From DASTQL01 sp035761805 (GTDB lineage Bacteria; Actinomycetota; Actinomycetes; Jiangellales; Jiangellaceae), in assembly GCA_035761805.1 (NCBI GenBank), contig DASTQL010000092.1, forward strand, positions 1 through 8,254: a DNA stretch of 8,254 nt, given 5' to 3'. The notes beneath the pieces were generated by a model. The model searched no databases. It had not been told where the DNA came from and saw only the letters and a program-made list of their open reading frames with translations. Below are positions 1-6,490 of the stretch, in pieces (within the stretch, counting starts at the first letter, position 1; each line of letters starts with the position of its first letter). The position numbers and the translations under genes were made by a program.

Positions 1-634
1 CGGGGTCCAGCGGGAGGAAGGTGTCCGCGCGAGGACCGAGCTCGACGTCGGCGCCGACGATGGGGGTGTACGTCGTCGCGGGCGAGACATGGCCGGCCAG
101 CTCCCCGAACACGACGGTGGCGGCGATGTCGCGGTCCACCACGCGCGGGAGGTCGGGATGGTGCTCGAAGTGCGGGTCCACGTGGCGGTCCGCGTCGGGC
201 AGGGCGACCCAGAGCTGGACGCCGCACAACCCGGCCGGGCGCTCGGCCGGCGACTCCTCGGAGTGCGAGATCGCCCGTCCAGCCGTCATCAGGTTGAGCT
301 CCCCCGGTCGGACGAGCTGAAGGCTTCCCACGCTGTCGCGGTGCAGGACCTCACCCTCGAGCAACCAGCTGACCGTCTGCAGCCCGGTGTGCGGGTGCGG
401 CGGGACCTGCATCCCCGGGCCCGACGACACGTCGGCCGGACCGTAGTCGTCCACGAAGCACCAGGCCCCGACCATGCGGCGGTCGCGGTGCGGCAGCGTG
501 CGACGGACGACCAGCGCGCGCGGGCCGCCGAGCGGCACCTCCCGTGGCTCGAGGACCTCGTGCGTCGGGACCGCCGTGGCGAGCCCGGCGCCCCCGCATC
601 GCGTCTCCGCCGTGTCCCGTTCCAAGTTGCTCAC
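1..634 (-). CDS. Pirin family protein (bicupin), 3' end outside window
   Basis: Pirins are two-cupin proteins that bind a metal in the N-terminal cupin; some have quercetinase-type dioxygenase activity and others act as cofactors or redox sensors. Their role in actinobacteria is mostly unassigned. 211 residues are visible from a GTG start. The first cupin shows PPHPHTGLQTVSWLLEGE (residues 78-95), then HRDS (98-101) and ISHSEES (122-128). His80, His82, His124 and Glu126 match the HxH...HxE metal ligands of the family, so this copy should bind metal. The second cupin starts near residue 170 and is cut by the window edge; full pirins run roughly 230-320 residues. No Shine-Dalgarno sequence precedes GTG634, but TACAGT ends 8 bases upstream of it, so I read the start as leaderless. 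It lies 58 bases downstream of the DUF72 gene and seems to be separately transcribed. The family call is secure; the substrate is unknown. Confidence 0.93.
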   Translation of the reverse strand, partial: MSNLERDTAETRCGGAGLATAVPTHEVLEPREVPLGGPRALVVRRTLPHRDRRMVGAWCFVDDYGPADVSSGPGMQVPPHPHTGLQTVSWLLEGEVLHRDSVGSLQLVRPGELNLMTAGRAISHSEESPAERPAGLCGVQLWVALPDADRHVDPHFEHHPDLPRVVDRDIAATVVFGELAGHVSPATTYTPIVGADVELGPRADTFLPLDP

Positions 635-641
635 GCAATCG

Positions 642-647
642 ACTGTA
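642..647 (-). promoter_or_regulatory. -10 box of a leaderless promoter for the pirin gene
   Basis: TACAGT on the minus strand fits the actinobacterial TANNNT -10 pattern. Seven bases separate it from the first base of the GTG start codon, so transcription would begin at or next to the start codon. No purine-rich ribosome binding site lies between them. The -35 position (CGGCAC at 17-bp spacing) is not recognisable. The assignment is inferred from spacing alone. Confidence 0.5.
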
Positions 648-692
648 CGGAAGGAGGGGCGGCCGTGCCGTCCGGCGCGCGCGGGCGCCCCG

Positions 693-1529
693 TCACACGG
701 GACGGGCGCCGGGCCCGACACCCAGTCGGGTGGCGAGGTTCATGGCGTCGACCGGCGCACGAACCTTCACGTCGTTGTCGAAGTAGACGAGGACGTCGAG
801 GCCCTGGTCGGCCCAGCCGCGCACGCGGATCGCCCAGGCCTCGAGCGCCTCGTCGGTGTAGCCGCTCACGTAGAGCTCCTCCGCCCCGTGCAGCCGGACG
901 TAGACGAAGTCGGCGGTCACCGTGTCGAGCACCGGGAAACGCCCGGCCGAGTCGGCGACCACGGCCGCCACCCCGTACGTGCGAAGGAGGTCGAGGAACC
1001 GTGGTGCGAGGAAGGAGGGGTGGCGTACCTCCATGGCGTGGCGGATCGGACGGTCGGCGTCGGTCGTGGTCCAGCACCGGTCGGTGACCCGGTCGTCGTG
1101 GGCCTGGGCGAGCCGGGCAGCGGCCGCGGTCGTCGTGGGGAGCATCGCGAGAAAGGTCTCGGTGCGCGCCGGGTCGAAGCCCAGCGTCGGCGGCAGCTGC
1201 CACAGCAGCGGGCCCAGCTTGGGACCCAGGGCGAGCAGGCCGTTGGCCAGGAAGTTGGCGAGGGGCGTCTCCACTCCGGCGAGCTTCTTCATGTGGGTGA
1301 CGAAGCGCGGCCCCTTGACCGCGAAGACGAAGTCCGGCGGGGTCTGCTCCGCCCAGCTCAGGTAGCTGCTCGGCCGCTGCAGCGAGTAGAAGGAGCCGTT
1401 GAGCTCCACGGTGCCGAGGTGCTCGGCCGCGTAGGCGAGCTCCCGGCGGCGCGGCAGGCCGGGCGGGTAGAAGACGCCGCGCCACGGGGCGTAGGTCCAG
1501 CCGGAGATCCCCACCCGGACGTCGGCCAT
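693..1529 (-). CDS. DUF72 (YecE-like) family protein
   Basis: This 278-residue protein belongs to the DUF72/YecE family, which folds as a TIM-type barrel and has no established reaction. The family signature opens the protein: GISGWTYAPWRGVFYP (residues 7-22), then ELNGSFYSLQ (42-51) and FAVKGPRFVTH (69-79). Later conserved blocks are LLWQLPP (108-114), EVRHPSF (167-173), YVRLHG (210-215) and VYFDND (248-253). Length is normal for the family. I chose ATG1529 because the signature starts six residues in and TACACT lies exactly 7 bases upstream. An in-frame ATG at 1790 would put 87 unrelated residues in front, overlapping fdhA and its terminator. Its own promoter and the fdhA terminator just upstream suggest it is monocistronic. 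DUF72 genes have been linked to stress and repair neighbourhoods only by association, so I assign no function. Confidence 0.92.
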   Translation of the reverse strand: MADVRVGISGWTYAPWRGVFYPPGLPRRRELAYAAEHLGTVELNGSFYSLQRPSSYLSWAEQTPPDFVFAVKGPRFVTHMKKLAGVETPLANFLANGLLALGPKLGPLLWQLPPTLGFDPARTETFLAMLPTTTAAAARLAQAHDDRVTDRCWTTTDADRPIRHAMEVRHPSFLAPRFLDLLRTYGVAAVVADSAGRFPVLDTVTADFVYVRLHGAEELYVSGYTDEALEAWAIRVRGWADQGLDVLVYFDNDVKVRAPVDAMNLATRLGVGPGARPV

Positions 1530-1536
1530 CGTCGCG

Positions 1537-1542
1537 AGTGTA
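1537..1542 (-). promoter_or_regulatory. -10 box of a leaderless promoter for the DUF72 gene
   Basis: TACACT on the minus strand is followed by seven bases and then the ATG at 1529. This is the same spacing as at the pirin gene, and no ribosome binding site lies between. The predicted transcript starts at or beside the A of the start codon. The -35 position would fall inside the fdhA terminator hairpin and reads GGGCAG, so any -35 element is poor. Confidence 0.5.
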
Positions 1543-1556
1543 GGGACGGCCCTGAA

Positions 1557-1597
1557 CCCCTGCCCCGCCCCTCTGCAGAGTGGGGCGGGGCAAGGGG
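1557..1597 (-). terminator. Hairpin terminator after fdhA
   Basis: GCCCCGCCCC (1562-1571) pairs perfectly with GGGGCGGGGC (1582-1591). The stem extends through CCCCT/AGGGG (1557-1561 with 1593-1597) across a single-base bulge, about 15 bp in all. It begins 10 bases past the fdhA stop codon. There is no proper U-tract, only TT after the stem, which is common for GC-rich actinobacterial terminators. The nearest downstream gene has its own promoter, which supports a terminator role. Confidence 0.75.
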
Positions 1598-1606
1598 CCC
1601 GATATG

Positions 1607-2827
1607 TCAGCGCTTGACCATGCCGTGCGGGTCGATGACGAACTTCTTCGCCGCACCCTTGTCGAAGTCGGCGTAGCCCTGCGGGGCGTCGTCGAGCGAG
1701 ATGGTCGTCGCGTTGACGGCCTTCGCGATCTGCACCCGGTCGTGCAGGATCGCCTGCATCAGCCCGCGGTGGTAGCGCATCACCGGGCACTGGCCGGTGG
1801 TGAACGCCAATGACTTCGCCCAGCCGAGCCCGAGCCGGATGGACAGCGAGCCCTCCCGGGCCGCCTCGTCCGCGGCACCCGGGTCACCGGTGACGTACAG
1901 GCCGGGGATGCCCATGGCGCCGCCGGCCCGGGTGACCTCCATCAGCGAGTTGAGCACTGCGGCGGGGTGCTCCTCGCCGGCCTCGGCCCCGTGCCCGCGC
2001 GCCTCGAAGCCCACCGCGTCGACCGCGCAGTCGACCTCGGGGACGCCGAGGATCTGCTCGAGCTGGTCGGGCAGGGGGCCCTGCGACACGTCGATCGCCT
2101 CGCAGCCGAAGCTGCGCGCCTGTGCCAGCCGCTCCTGCTGCAGGTCGCCGACGATGACGACCGCGGCGCCGAGCAGCTGGGCGCCGGCCGCCGCGGCCAG
2201 ACCGACCGGGCCGGCCCCGGCGATGTAGACGGTCGAGCCGACGCCGACTCCCGCGCTCACGCAGCCGTGGAAGCCAGTCGGGAAGATGTCCGACAGCATG
2301 GTCAGGTCGAGGATCTTCTCCATCGCCTGGGCGCGGTCGGGGAACTTCAGGAGGTTCCAGTCGGCGTAGGGGACCATGACGTACTCCGCCTGACCGCCGA
2401 CCCAGCCGCCCATGTCGACGTAGCCGTACGCGGAGCCGGGCCGGTCCGGGTTGACGTTCAGGCAGACCCCGGTCTTGCCCTCCTTGCAGTTGCGGCAACG
2501 GCCGCAGGCGATGTTGAACGGGACGGAGACGATGTCGCCGACGTCGACGAACTCGACGTCGTTGCCCTTCTCCACGACCTCGCCGGTGATCTCGTGCCCG
2601 AGCACCAGGCCCTCGGGAGCCGTCGTGCGGCCGCGCACCATGTGCTGGTCGGAGCCGCAGATGTTGGTGGTCACCGTCTTGAGGATCACGCCGTGCGGGG
2701 TCGTGCGGCCGACGTTGGCGGGATTGACGCCGGGTCCGTCCTTGAGTGCGAACCCGGGGTAGTCGATGGTCTGCACCTCCACCTTGCCCGGGCCCATGTA
2801 GGCCACTGCCCTGTTGCTGGCTGCCAT
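1607..2827 (-). CDS. fdhA: Glutathione-independent formaldehyde dehydrogenase (zinc, NAD)
   Basis: This cytosolic zinc-dependent medium-chain dehydrogenase (406 residues) oxidises formaldehyde to formate with NAD and needs no added glutathione. It closely resembles the Pseudomonas putida enzyme along its length. Catalytic zinc ligands appear as Cys57 (NICGSDQHMVRG), His78 (LGHEITGEV) and Asp180 (MLSDIFPTG). The structural zinc uses Cys108, Cys111, Cys114 and Cys122. The nucleotide-binding loop is GAGPVGL (204-210), and DAVGFEARGHG (270-280) is characteristic of this subfamily rather than of ordinary alcohol dehydrogenases. Compared with P. putida there is a short insertion near residues 30-42. 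ATG2827 is supported by GAGGAGG 8 bases upstream. A strong hairpin terminator follows the stop. No formate dehydrogenase or C1 gene is nearby, so the likely role is aldehyde detoxification or a dismutase-like reaction on small aldehydes. The exact in vivo substrate is inferred. Confidence 0.93.
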   Translation of the reverse strand: MAASNRAVAYMGPGKVEVQTIDYPGFALKDGPGVNPANVGRTTPHGVILKTVTTNICGSDQHMVRGRTTAPEGLVLGHEITGEVVEKGNDVEFVDVGDIVSVPFNIACGRCRNCKEGKTGVCLNVNPDRPGSAYGYVDMGGWVGGQAEYVMVPYADWNLLKFPDRAQAMEKILDLTMLSDIFPTGFHGCVSAGVGVGSTVYIAGAGPVGLAAAAGAQLLGAAVVIVGDLQQERLAQARSFGCEAIDVSQGPLPDQLEQILGVPEVDCAVDAVGFEARGHGAEAGEEHPAAVLNSLMEVTRAGGAMGIPGLYVTGDPGAADEAAREGSLSIRLGLGWAKSLAFTTGQCPVMRYHRGLMQAILHDRVQIAKAVNATTISLDDAPQGYADFDKGAAKKFVIDPHGMVKR

Positions 2828-2978
2828 CTCGCGATCCTCCTCGCTGCCGGGATCGAACCCGGCTGGTCGGTGGTCCGCCCCGGATCGGACGGTACGAGTC
2901 CCCTACCGCACGACGTGTCCGACAAAACAGTCCCAACTAGACGGATACCGCGGTTGACGTGATCGGGTACGAACGGGC
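2828..2978 (-). promoter_or_regulatory. fdhA upstream region: RBS, leader hairpin, possible promoter
   Basis: The gap between the polymerase-like gene and fdhA holds a clear Shine-Dalgarno sequence (GAGGAGG, 2836-2842). Just upstream of it is a 6-bp hairpin, GCCGGG-TTCGAT-CCCGGC (2846-2863). TACCGT (2889-2894) could be a -10 box, giving a leader of about 55 bases, but no -35 element is evident. TGTCCGACA (2916-2924) is a 9-base palindrome next to the only AT-rich patch of the gap (ACAAAACA) and is a weak operator candidate. I see no terminator for the upstream gene. The RBS is certain; the rest is tentative. Confidence 0.45.
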
Positions 2979-4187
2979 TCACCGTCCCCAGGGAGTGCCC
3001 GCCCACGGGTCGTAGTCGACCTCGAGCGGCTCCTGTGACGGCCGCTCGTCCTCCGGCACGTGCTGGAGGTTGACGCGGATGCGGTACCAGAGGGAGCTGC
3101 GCCCCCGCATCCCGTCCACGAGCACGTCGGCAGGCTCCAGCCGCGCCGCCACGGCCGGGTGCCGGGCCTGCCACCGCTCGAGTGCGTCCAGCGCCTCCTT
3201 GCGCGTCCGGGCCCGCGCCACCTCGACCAGCGGCATCGTGGGGGTTCGGCGGCCGCTGCCCTTCGGCGGTTTCTCCGCGGGCCCGAGGCGGCGCGCGAGG
3301 TCGAGCAGGGCGTCCAGCGAGCCGGGCGACGCGTCCATGTCGAGCCACGGGTCGCCGACGTCTGCCCACCGGTGCGCGACCGTGGTGAGCGTGTGCTCCT
3401 CCGGCCGACAGCCCGGCACTTCGTCCCACCCGAGCGGCGTGGACACCCTGGCGTCAGCCACCGCCCGTACGGAGTAGGCGGAGGCGACCGTGCGGTCCTT
3501 GGCGTTCTGGTTGAAGTCGACGAAGACGCCCTGCCGTTCCTCCTTCCACCACCTGCTGGTGGCGAGGTCCGGGGCGCGGTTCTCCACCTCACGCGCGACG
3601 GTCTCGGCCGCTCGACGCACGTCGGGGTAGCGCCAGCGCGGCTCGGTTCTGGCGTAGACGTGGAAGCCTCGCCCGCCGGACGTCTTGGGCCAAGCCGTCA
3701 GTCCGTGGTCCTCGAGCACCTCGCGCACCACTGCCGCCACCTCGAGGATCTGGCCCCACGGCACCCCCGGGACGGGGTCGAGGTCGATGCGCAGCTCGTC
3801 CGGGCGGTCGAGGTCCTCCGCCCGTACGGGATGGGGGTTGAGGTCGATGCAGCCGAGGTTGAGCACCCAGGCGAGCTGGGCGGCGTCGCGGACTACGACC
3901 TCCTCGGCGGAGCGGCCGGAGGCGTAGCGGAGCTCGACCACCTCGATCCAGTCCGGCCGGCGCACGGGCGCCCGCTTCTGGAAGAAGGCCTCCTCGTCGA
4001 TCCCCCTGACGAAGCGCTTGAGGATCATCGGGCGGCCGGCCACACCACGCAGCGCGCCCTCGGCCACGGCCAGGTAGTAGCGGACCAGGTCGAGCTTGGT
4101 GGTCCCGGTGTCGGCGAAGACGACCTTGTCCGGGTGCGTGATCTCGACCTCGCGGCCCGCGACCTCGAGCAGGTGTGGACCGGACAC
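2979..4187 (-). CDS. Stand-alone LigD-type DNA polymerase/primase domain protein
   Basis: This 402-residue protein matches the polymerase domain of bacterial LigD, an archaeo-eukaryotic primase-like polymerase used in end joining and gap filling, but carries no ligase or nuclease domain. The catalytic metal motif is RIDLDP, with Asp135 and Asp137; the third acidic residue is Asp224 in VFVDFNQNAKDR. TSGGRGFHVYA (169-179) is the nucleotide-binding loop, FFQKRAP (68-74) contacts DNA in relatives, and THPDKVVF (17-24) is the usual N-terminal block. The polymerase fold ends near residue 305. About 90 further residues follow, ending in WYRIRVNLQHVP and PWAGTPWG; free-standing mycobacterial PolD-type proteins of about 400 residues seem comparable. 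GTG4187 is the only possible start: an in-frame TAG lies four codons upstream and the conserved block begins soon after it. There is no Shine-Dalgarno sequence, so the gene appears leaderless. No ku or ligD is adjacent. A role in end joining or excision-repair gap filling with ribonucleotides is inferred from relatives. Confidence 0.9.
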   Translation of the reverse strand: MSGPHLLEVAGREVEITHPDKVVFADTGTTKLDLVRYYLAVAEGALRGVAGRPMILKRFVRGIDEEAFFQKRAPVRRPDWIEVVELRYASGRSAEEVVVRDAAQLAWVLNLGCIDLNPHPVRAEDLDRPDELRIDLDPVPGVPWGQILEVAAVVREVLEDHGLTAWPKTSGGRGFHVYARTEPRWRYPDVRRAAETVAREVENRAPDLATSRWWKEERQGVFVDFNQNAKDRTVASAYSVRAVADARVSTPLGWDEVPGCRPEEHTLTTVAHRWADVGDPWLDMDASPGSLDALLDLARRLGPAEKPPKGSGRRTPTMPLVEVARARTRKEALDALERWQARHPAVAARLEPADVLVDGMRGRSSLWYRIRVNLQHVPEDERPSQEPLEVDYDPWAGTPWGR

Positions 4188-4193
4188 CCGGTC

Positions 4194-4199
4194 AGCCTA
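4194..4199 (-). promoter_or_regulatory. -10 box of a leaderless promoter for the LigD-pol-like gene
   Basis: TAGGCT on the minus strand ends 7 bases before GTG4187 (six intervening bases) and fits TANNNT. The same TAG is an in-frame stop codon, so translation cannot start upstream, and no Shine-Dalgarno sequence fits in the gap. Together these make a leaderless start the simplest reading. The -35 position (CGTGCC) is not recognisable. Confidence 0.5.
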
Positions 4200-4232
4200 G
4201 GTGGCCGGCCGAGCGTGGCACGGGCGCCGCGC

Positions 4233-4487
4233 TCAGCCGCTCTTGCGGCGGAACTGACGCTGGGTCTTGGCTGGGCCGGACGCGCTGTGCGGCCCGTGGT
4301 CGGTGTCGGCAGGCCCGGCGGCGGTGCCGTGCTGGGCTGCCTGCTTGCGCTCGAGCGCCTCGCGGAAGCGCGCGCGCACGTCGTCCGGGGCGGCCGTGTC
4401 CTGCGCACCGTCGTCCTGGGCAGCCGCCACGCCGCGCTCGGAGCCGGTGTCCTTACCGGTCTTGGGGCGGGGGTCAGGTGCAGCCAT
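4233..4487 (-). CDS. DUF5302 family small protein
   Basis: This 84-residue hydrophilic protein shows the DUF5302 pattern found in actinobacteria: a short charged helix, DDVRARFREALERKQ (35-49), then a Gly/His-rich linker and the terminal block KTQRQFRRKSG (74-84). The first 34 residues are low-complexity and probably disordered. There is no signal peptide, membrane segment or cysteine. The basic C-terminus would suit nucleic-acid or ribosome binding, but no function is established and I assign none. ATG4487 is supported by GGAGG 5 bases upstream. It follows metW by 53 bases containing a likely terminator, so it is probably outside the methionine operon; it ends 45 bases before the LigD-pol-like gene. 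A longer reading through the metW region in the same frame is not credible because it would cover metW. Confidence 0.85.
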   Translation of the reverse strand: MAAPDPRPKTGKDTGSERGVAAAQDDGAQDTAAPDDVRARFREALERKQAAQHGTAAGPADTDHGPHSASGPAKTQRQFRRKSG

Positions 4488-4513
4488 GAGGTCCTCCGTC
4501 GGTGCGGGTGCCT

Positions 4514-4540
4514 GGCGTCCGGGCTCAAGCCTGGCACGCC
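4514..4540 (-). terminator. Probable hairpin terminator after metW
   Basis: The structure starts at the base right after the metW stop codon. GGCGT (minus strand, 4540-4536) pairs with ACGCC (4518-4514). Inside it, CC/GG and GGC/GCC pairs close a TTGA loop, with one mismatch and one bulge, about 10 bp in total. No U-tract follows. A terminator here would separate metXW from the DUF5302 gene, which has its own Shine-Dalgarno sequence. Confidence 0.45.
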
Positions 4541-5152
4541 CTACCCCGCGACCGCTCCCCCCGTCCCCAGGCGGCGGAGGAGGTAGGCGGCACCCGGGGC
4601 GACCAGGTTGGGCCGGGGCGCCCACCGGCGCCCCCGCCCGGCCGGGTCCAGCAGCACCCGCCGCTGCACCGCGAAGCCCTCCGCCGCGATCAGCCGCTCG
4701 AGGTCCGCGAGGGTCGCCAGGTGGATGTTGGGTGTCTCGAACCACGGGTACGGCAGGGTGCGCGAGACCGGCATCCGGCCCCGCGCCAGCGTGAGCCGGT
4801 GCCGCCAGTGCCCGAAGTTCGGCGCCGAGACGACGGTGAGGGGCGCAATCCTGCGGACCTCGCGCATCACGACCCCGGGGTGCTGCGTCGTCTGCAGCGT
4901 CTGCGACAGGACGACCACGTCGTACGAGGTGTCGGCGAAGGTCGCGAGGTCGCGGTCGATGTCCAGGGCGAGGACGGGGACGCCGCGCCCGATCGTGGCA
5001 AGCACGGCGTCGGGGTCGATCTCCACGCCGGTGCCCCGGCAACCCTGGTGGTGCACGAGGTGCTCCAGCAGCGTCCCGTCCCCGCAGCCGAGGTCGAGGA
5101 CGCGGCTCCCGCGAGGCACCAGGCTCGCGACGACGTCCAGGTCCGGCCTCAT
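4541..5152 (-). CDS. metW: Methionine biosynthesis protein MetW
   Basis: MetW (203 residues here) is a class I SAM-dependent methyltransferase-fold protein needed with MetX for methionine synthesis in several bacteria; it is thought to form a complex with MetX or stimulate it rather than to methylate a known substrate. Visible motifs: RVLDLGCGDGTLLEHL (17-32, SAM motif I), GVEIDPDAV (42-50), VVLSQTLQ (80-87), PNFGHWRHRL (111-120) and PYPWFETPNIHL (134-145). The last three are MetW hallmarks rather than generic methyltransferase sequence. ATG5152 overlaps the metX stop codon as ATGA, so translation is coupled. An in-frame ATG at 5254 would add 34 unrelated residues inside metX and is rejected. 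Length is normal. A likely terminator follows at once. MetW is best known from proteobacteria, and its pairing with MetX in an actinobacterium is less usual but clear here. Confidence 0.95.
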   Translation of the reverse strand: MRPDLDVVASLVPRGSRVLDLGCGDGTLLEHLVHHQGCRGTGVEIDPDAVLATIGRGVPVLALDIDRDLATFADTSYDVVVLSQTLQTTQHPGVVMREVRRIAPLTVVSAPNFGHWRHRLTLARGRMPVSRTLPYPWFETPNIHLATLADLERLIAAEGFAVQRRVLLDPAGRGRRWAPRPNLVAPGAAYLLRRLGTGGAVAG

Positions 5153-6318
5153 CCGTCGACCCGCCCGGCGCGTTCGTCGGCCGCCCGCGTCAGGAACGCC
5201 CGCACGGTCGCGTGGTAGTCCGGGACCTCCAGCAGGAACGAGTCGTGCCCCCACGGTGAGGCGATCTCTCGGAAGGTCACGGGTGCCCCCGCGTGCTCGA
5301 GGTGCCGCACGATCCGCATCGAGTGCGCGGTGTCGAAGCGCCAGTCGCTGTCGAAGCTCAGCACCAGGGAGCTGGTCCCTGCCGCGGCGACTCGGGCGGC
5401 GCCCGCCGGGTCTGCGAAGGGGTCGAAGTAGTCCATCACCCGGGTCAGGTAGAGGTAGGTGTTGGCGTCGAAGCGGTCGAGGAAGCTCTCGCCCTGGTGC
5501 GCCAGGTAGCTCTCCACCGCGAAGTCCACCCCGAAGCGCGGGACGGGCGCCACGTCGTCCCCCCTGCCCTGCAGGCGGCGGCCGAACTTCTCGGCCAATG
5601 CCTGCTCGGAGAGGTAGGTGATGTGGGCCATCATCCGGGCCACGGACAGTCCCACCTTGGGACCTCCACCGTCGCCGTAGTACTGCCCGCCGAGGAAGCC
5701 CGGGTCACGCACGATCGCCTCGCGGGCGACGGCCGAGAAGGCGATGTTCTGCGCCGTCAGCCGGCTGGAGGCCCCGATCATGACCGCGGCGTGCAGCTCG
5801 CCCGGGTGCTCGACCGCCCACTGCAGGACCTGCATGCCGCCGAGCGAGCCGCCGACCGCCGCCACCGGGCGCTCGACGCCGAGGCGGGCGAGCAGCCGGC
5901 GGTGCACCGCCACGAGGTCGTTCATCTGCAGCAGCGGGAACTCCAGCCCGTACGGACGGCCGGTGGCGGGGTCGGTCGAGGACGGACCGGTGGTGCCCTG
6001 GCAGCCGCCGAGGAGGTTCGAGCAGACGACGAAGAACCGGTCGGTGTCGACGGGCTTGCCGGGCCCGATCAGCGTGTCCCACCAGCCCGGGCGGGCGGGG
6101 TCGCCGTGGTGCCCGGCGGCGTGCGCGTCGCCGGTGAGGGCGTGGCAGACGACGACCGCGTTGTCCGCCGCCGGCGAGAGCTCGCCGTACGTCTCGTACG
6201 CGACCTCGACCGGCGCCAGGGTGCGGCCGGACGCGAGCTGCAGCGGGTCGGCCTCGTCGTGGAGGACGACCCGCTGCGTCTCGACCTGCCCGAGCACTCG
6301 GGCCTGCGGGGCGAGCAC
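5149..6318 (-). CDS. metX: Homoserine O-acyltransferase MetX
   Basis: MetX is a cytosolic alpha/beta hydrolase-fold enzyme that acylates homoserine from acetyl-CoA (some members use succinyl-CoA), the committing step to methionine. The protein has 389 residues, normal for the family. Catalytic triad: Ser158 in VGGSLGGMQ, Asp325 in SDWRFD and His358 in PWGHDSFLLE. Other family blocks are CHALTGDAHAAG (58-69), WWDTLIGPG (79-87) and SNLLGGCQGTTGPSS (100-114). The GTG start at 6318 is used because ETQRVVLHDE follows soon after. Its only Shine-Dalgarno candidate, GAAGG, is 13 bases away inside the preceding remnant ORF, so initiation probably depends on ribosomes finishing that ORF 8 bases upstream. 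A second in-frame GTG seven codons downstream is possible but has no better ribosome site. Expression should respond to the upstream SAM riboswitch. Acetyl versus succinyl preference cannot be decided here. Confidence 0.95.
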   Translation of the reverse strand: MLAPQARVLGQVETQRVVLHDEADPLQLASGRTLAPVEVAYETYGELSPAADNAVVVCHALTGDAHAAGHHGDPARPGWWDTLIGPGKPVDTDRFFVVCSNLLGGCQGTTGPSSTDPATGRPYGLEFPLLQMNDLVAVHRRLLARLGVERPVAAVGGSLGGMQVLQWAVEHPGELHAAVMIGASSRLTAQNIAFSAVAREAIVRDPGFLGGQYYGDGGGPKVGLSVARMMAHITYLSEQALAEKFGRRLQGRGDDVAPVPRFGVDFAVESYLAHQGESFLDRFDANTYLYLTRVMDYFDPFADPAGAARVAAAGTSSLVLSFDSDWRFDTAHSMRIVRHLEHAGAPVTFREIASPWGHDSFLLEVPDYHATVRAFLTRAADERAGRVDG

Positions 6319-6326
6319 GGGTGCGG

Positions 6327-6485
6327 TCAGACCTTCGCCGCCGCGCCGAGCGCGTGGTCGAGGTCGGTGAGGATGTCGTCGACGTGCTCGACGCCGACGG
6401 ACAGCCTCACCATGTCCTCCGGACGCCGGCAGCCGCGAGCTCGGCAGGCTCGAGCTGGGAGTGCGTCGTCGTGGGCCTGCGTCAT
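6327..6485 (-). pseudogene. metY: Remnant of metY (O-acetylhomoserine sulfhydrylase), 52-codon ORF
   Basis: The last 31 residues of this ORF, PEDMVRLSVGVEHVDDIL followed by a DLDHAL-type tail, match the C-terminus of PLP-dependent O-acetylhomoserine sulfhydrylases. Immediately upstream, one frame away, bases 6475-6422 read PTTTHSQLEPAELAAAGV, the expected preceding metY sequence. A frameshift near 6418-6424, most simply one lost C in GTCCCGG, therefore separates two genuine metY pieces. Nothing further upstream resembles metY: some 380 codons, including the PLP lysine, are missing, so the enzyme is inactive. The leader is intact (SAM riboswitch, then AGAGG 11 bases before ATG6485). From that ATG an open frame runs across both lesions to the native stop, 8 bases before metX. 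Its product starts MTQAHDDALPARACRARGC, which is not metY-like. I read it as an internal deletion that kept the leader and the gene's end. A short functional leader ORF for coupling is an alternative; assembly collapse is a less likely one. Confidence 0.75.
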
Positions 6486-6490
6486 CGTGC

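Noticed and set aside
89..1676. Plus-strand open frames opposite pirin and DUF72
   Set aside because: Both minus-strand genes show clear family motifs; the plus-strand products are Arg/Pro/Gly-rich and motif-free.
1530..1790. 87-codon upstream extension of the DUF72 gene
   Set aside because: It would overlap the end of fdhA and its terminator and has no family similarity; ATG1529 begins the conserved block.
2846..2863. GGGTTCGATCCCGG resembles a tRNA T-arm on the minus strand
   Set aside because: With a seven-base T-loop the stem does not pair, and there is no acceptor, D-arm or anticodon arm around it. It is only a hairpin.
3060..4586. 508-codon open frame on the plus strand
   Set aside because: It is the mirror of the LigD-pol-like gene and the DUF5302 gene, with no recognisable protein motif. 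Long spurious open frames are normal at this GC content.
4488..5042. Long N-terminal extension of the DUF5302 frame
   Set aside because: It lies over metW in another frame; ATG4487 has a proper ribosome site.
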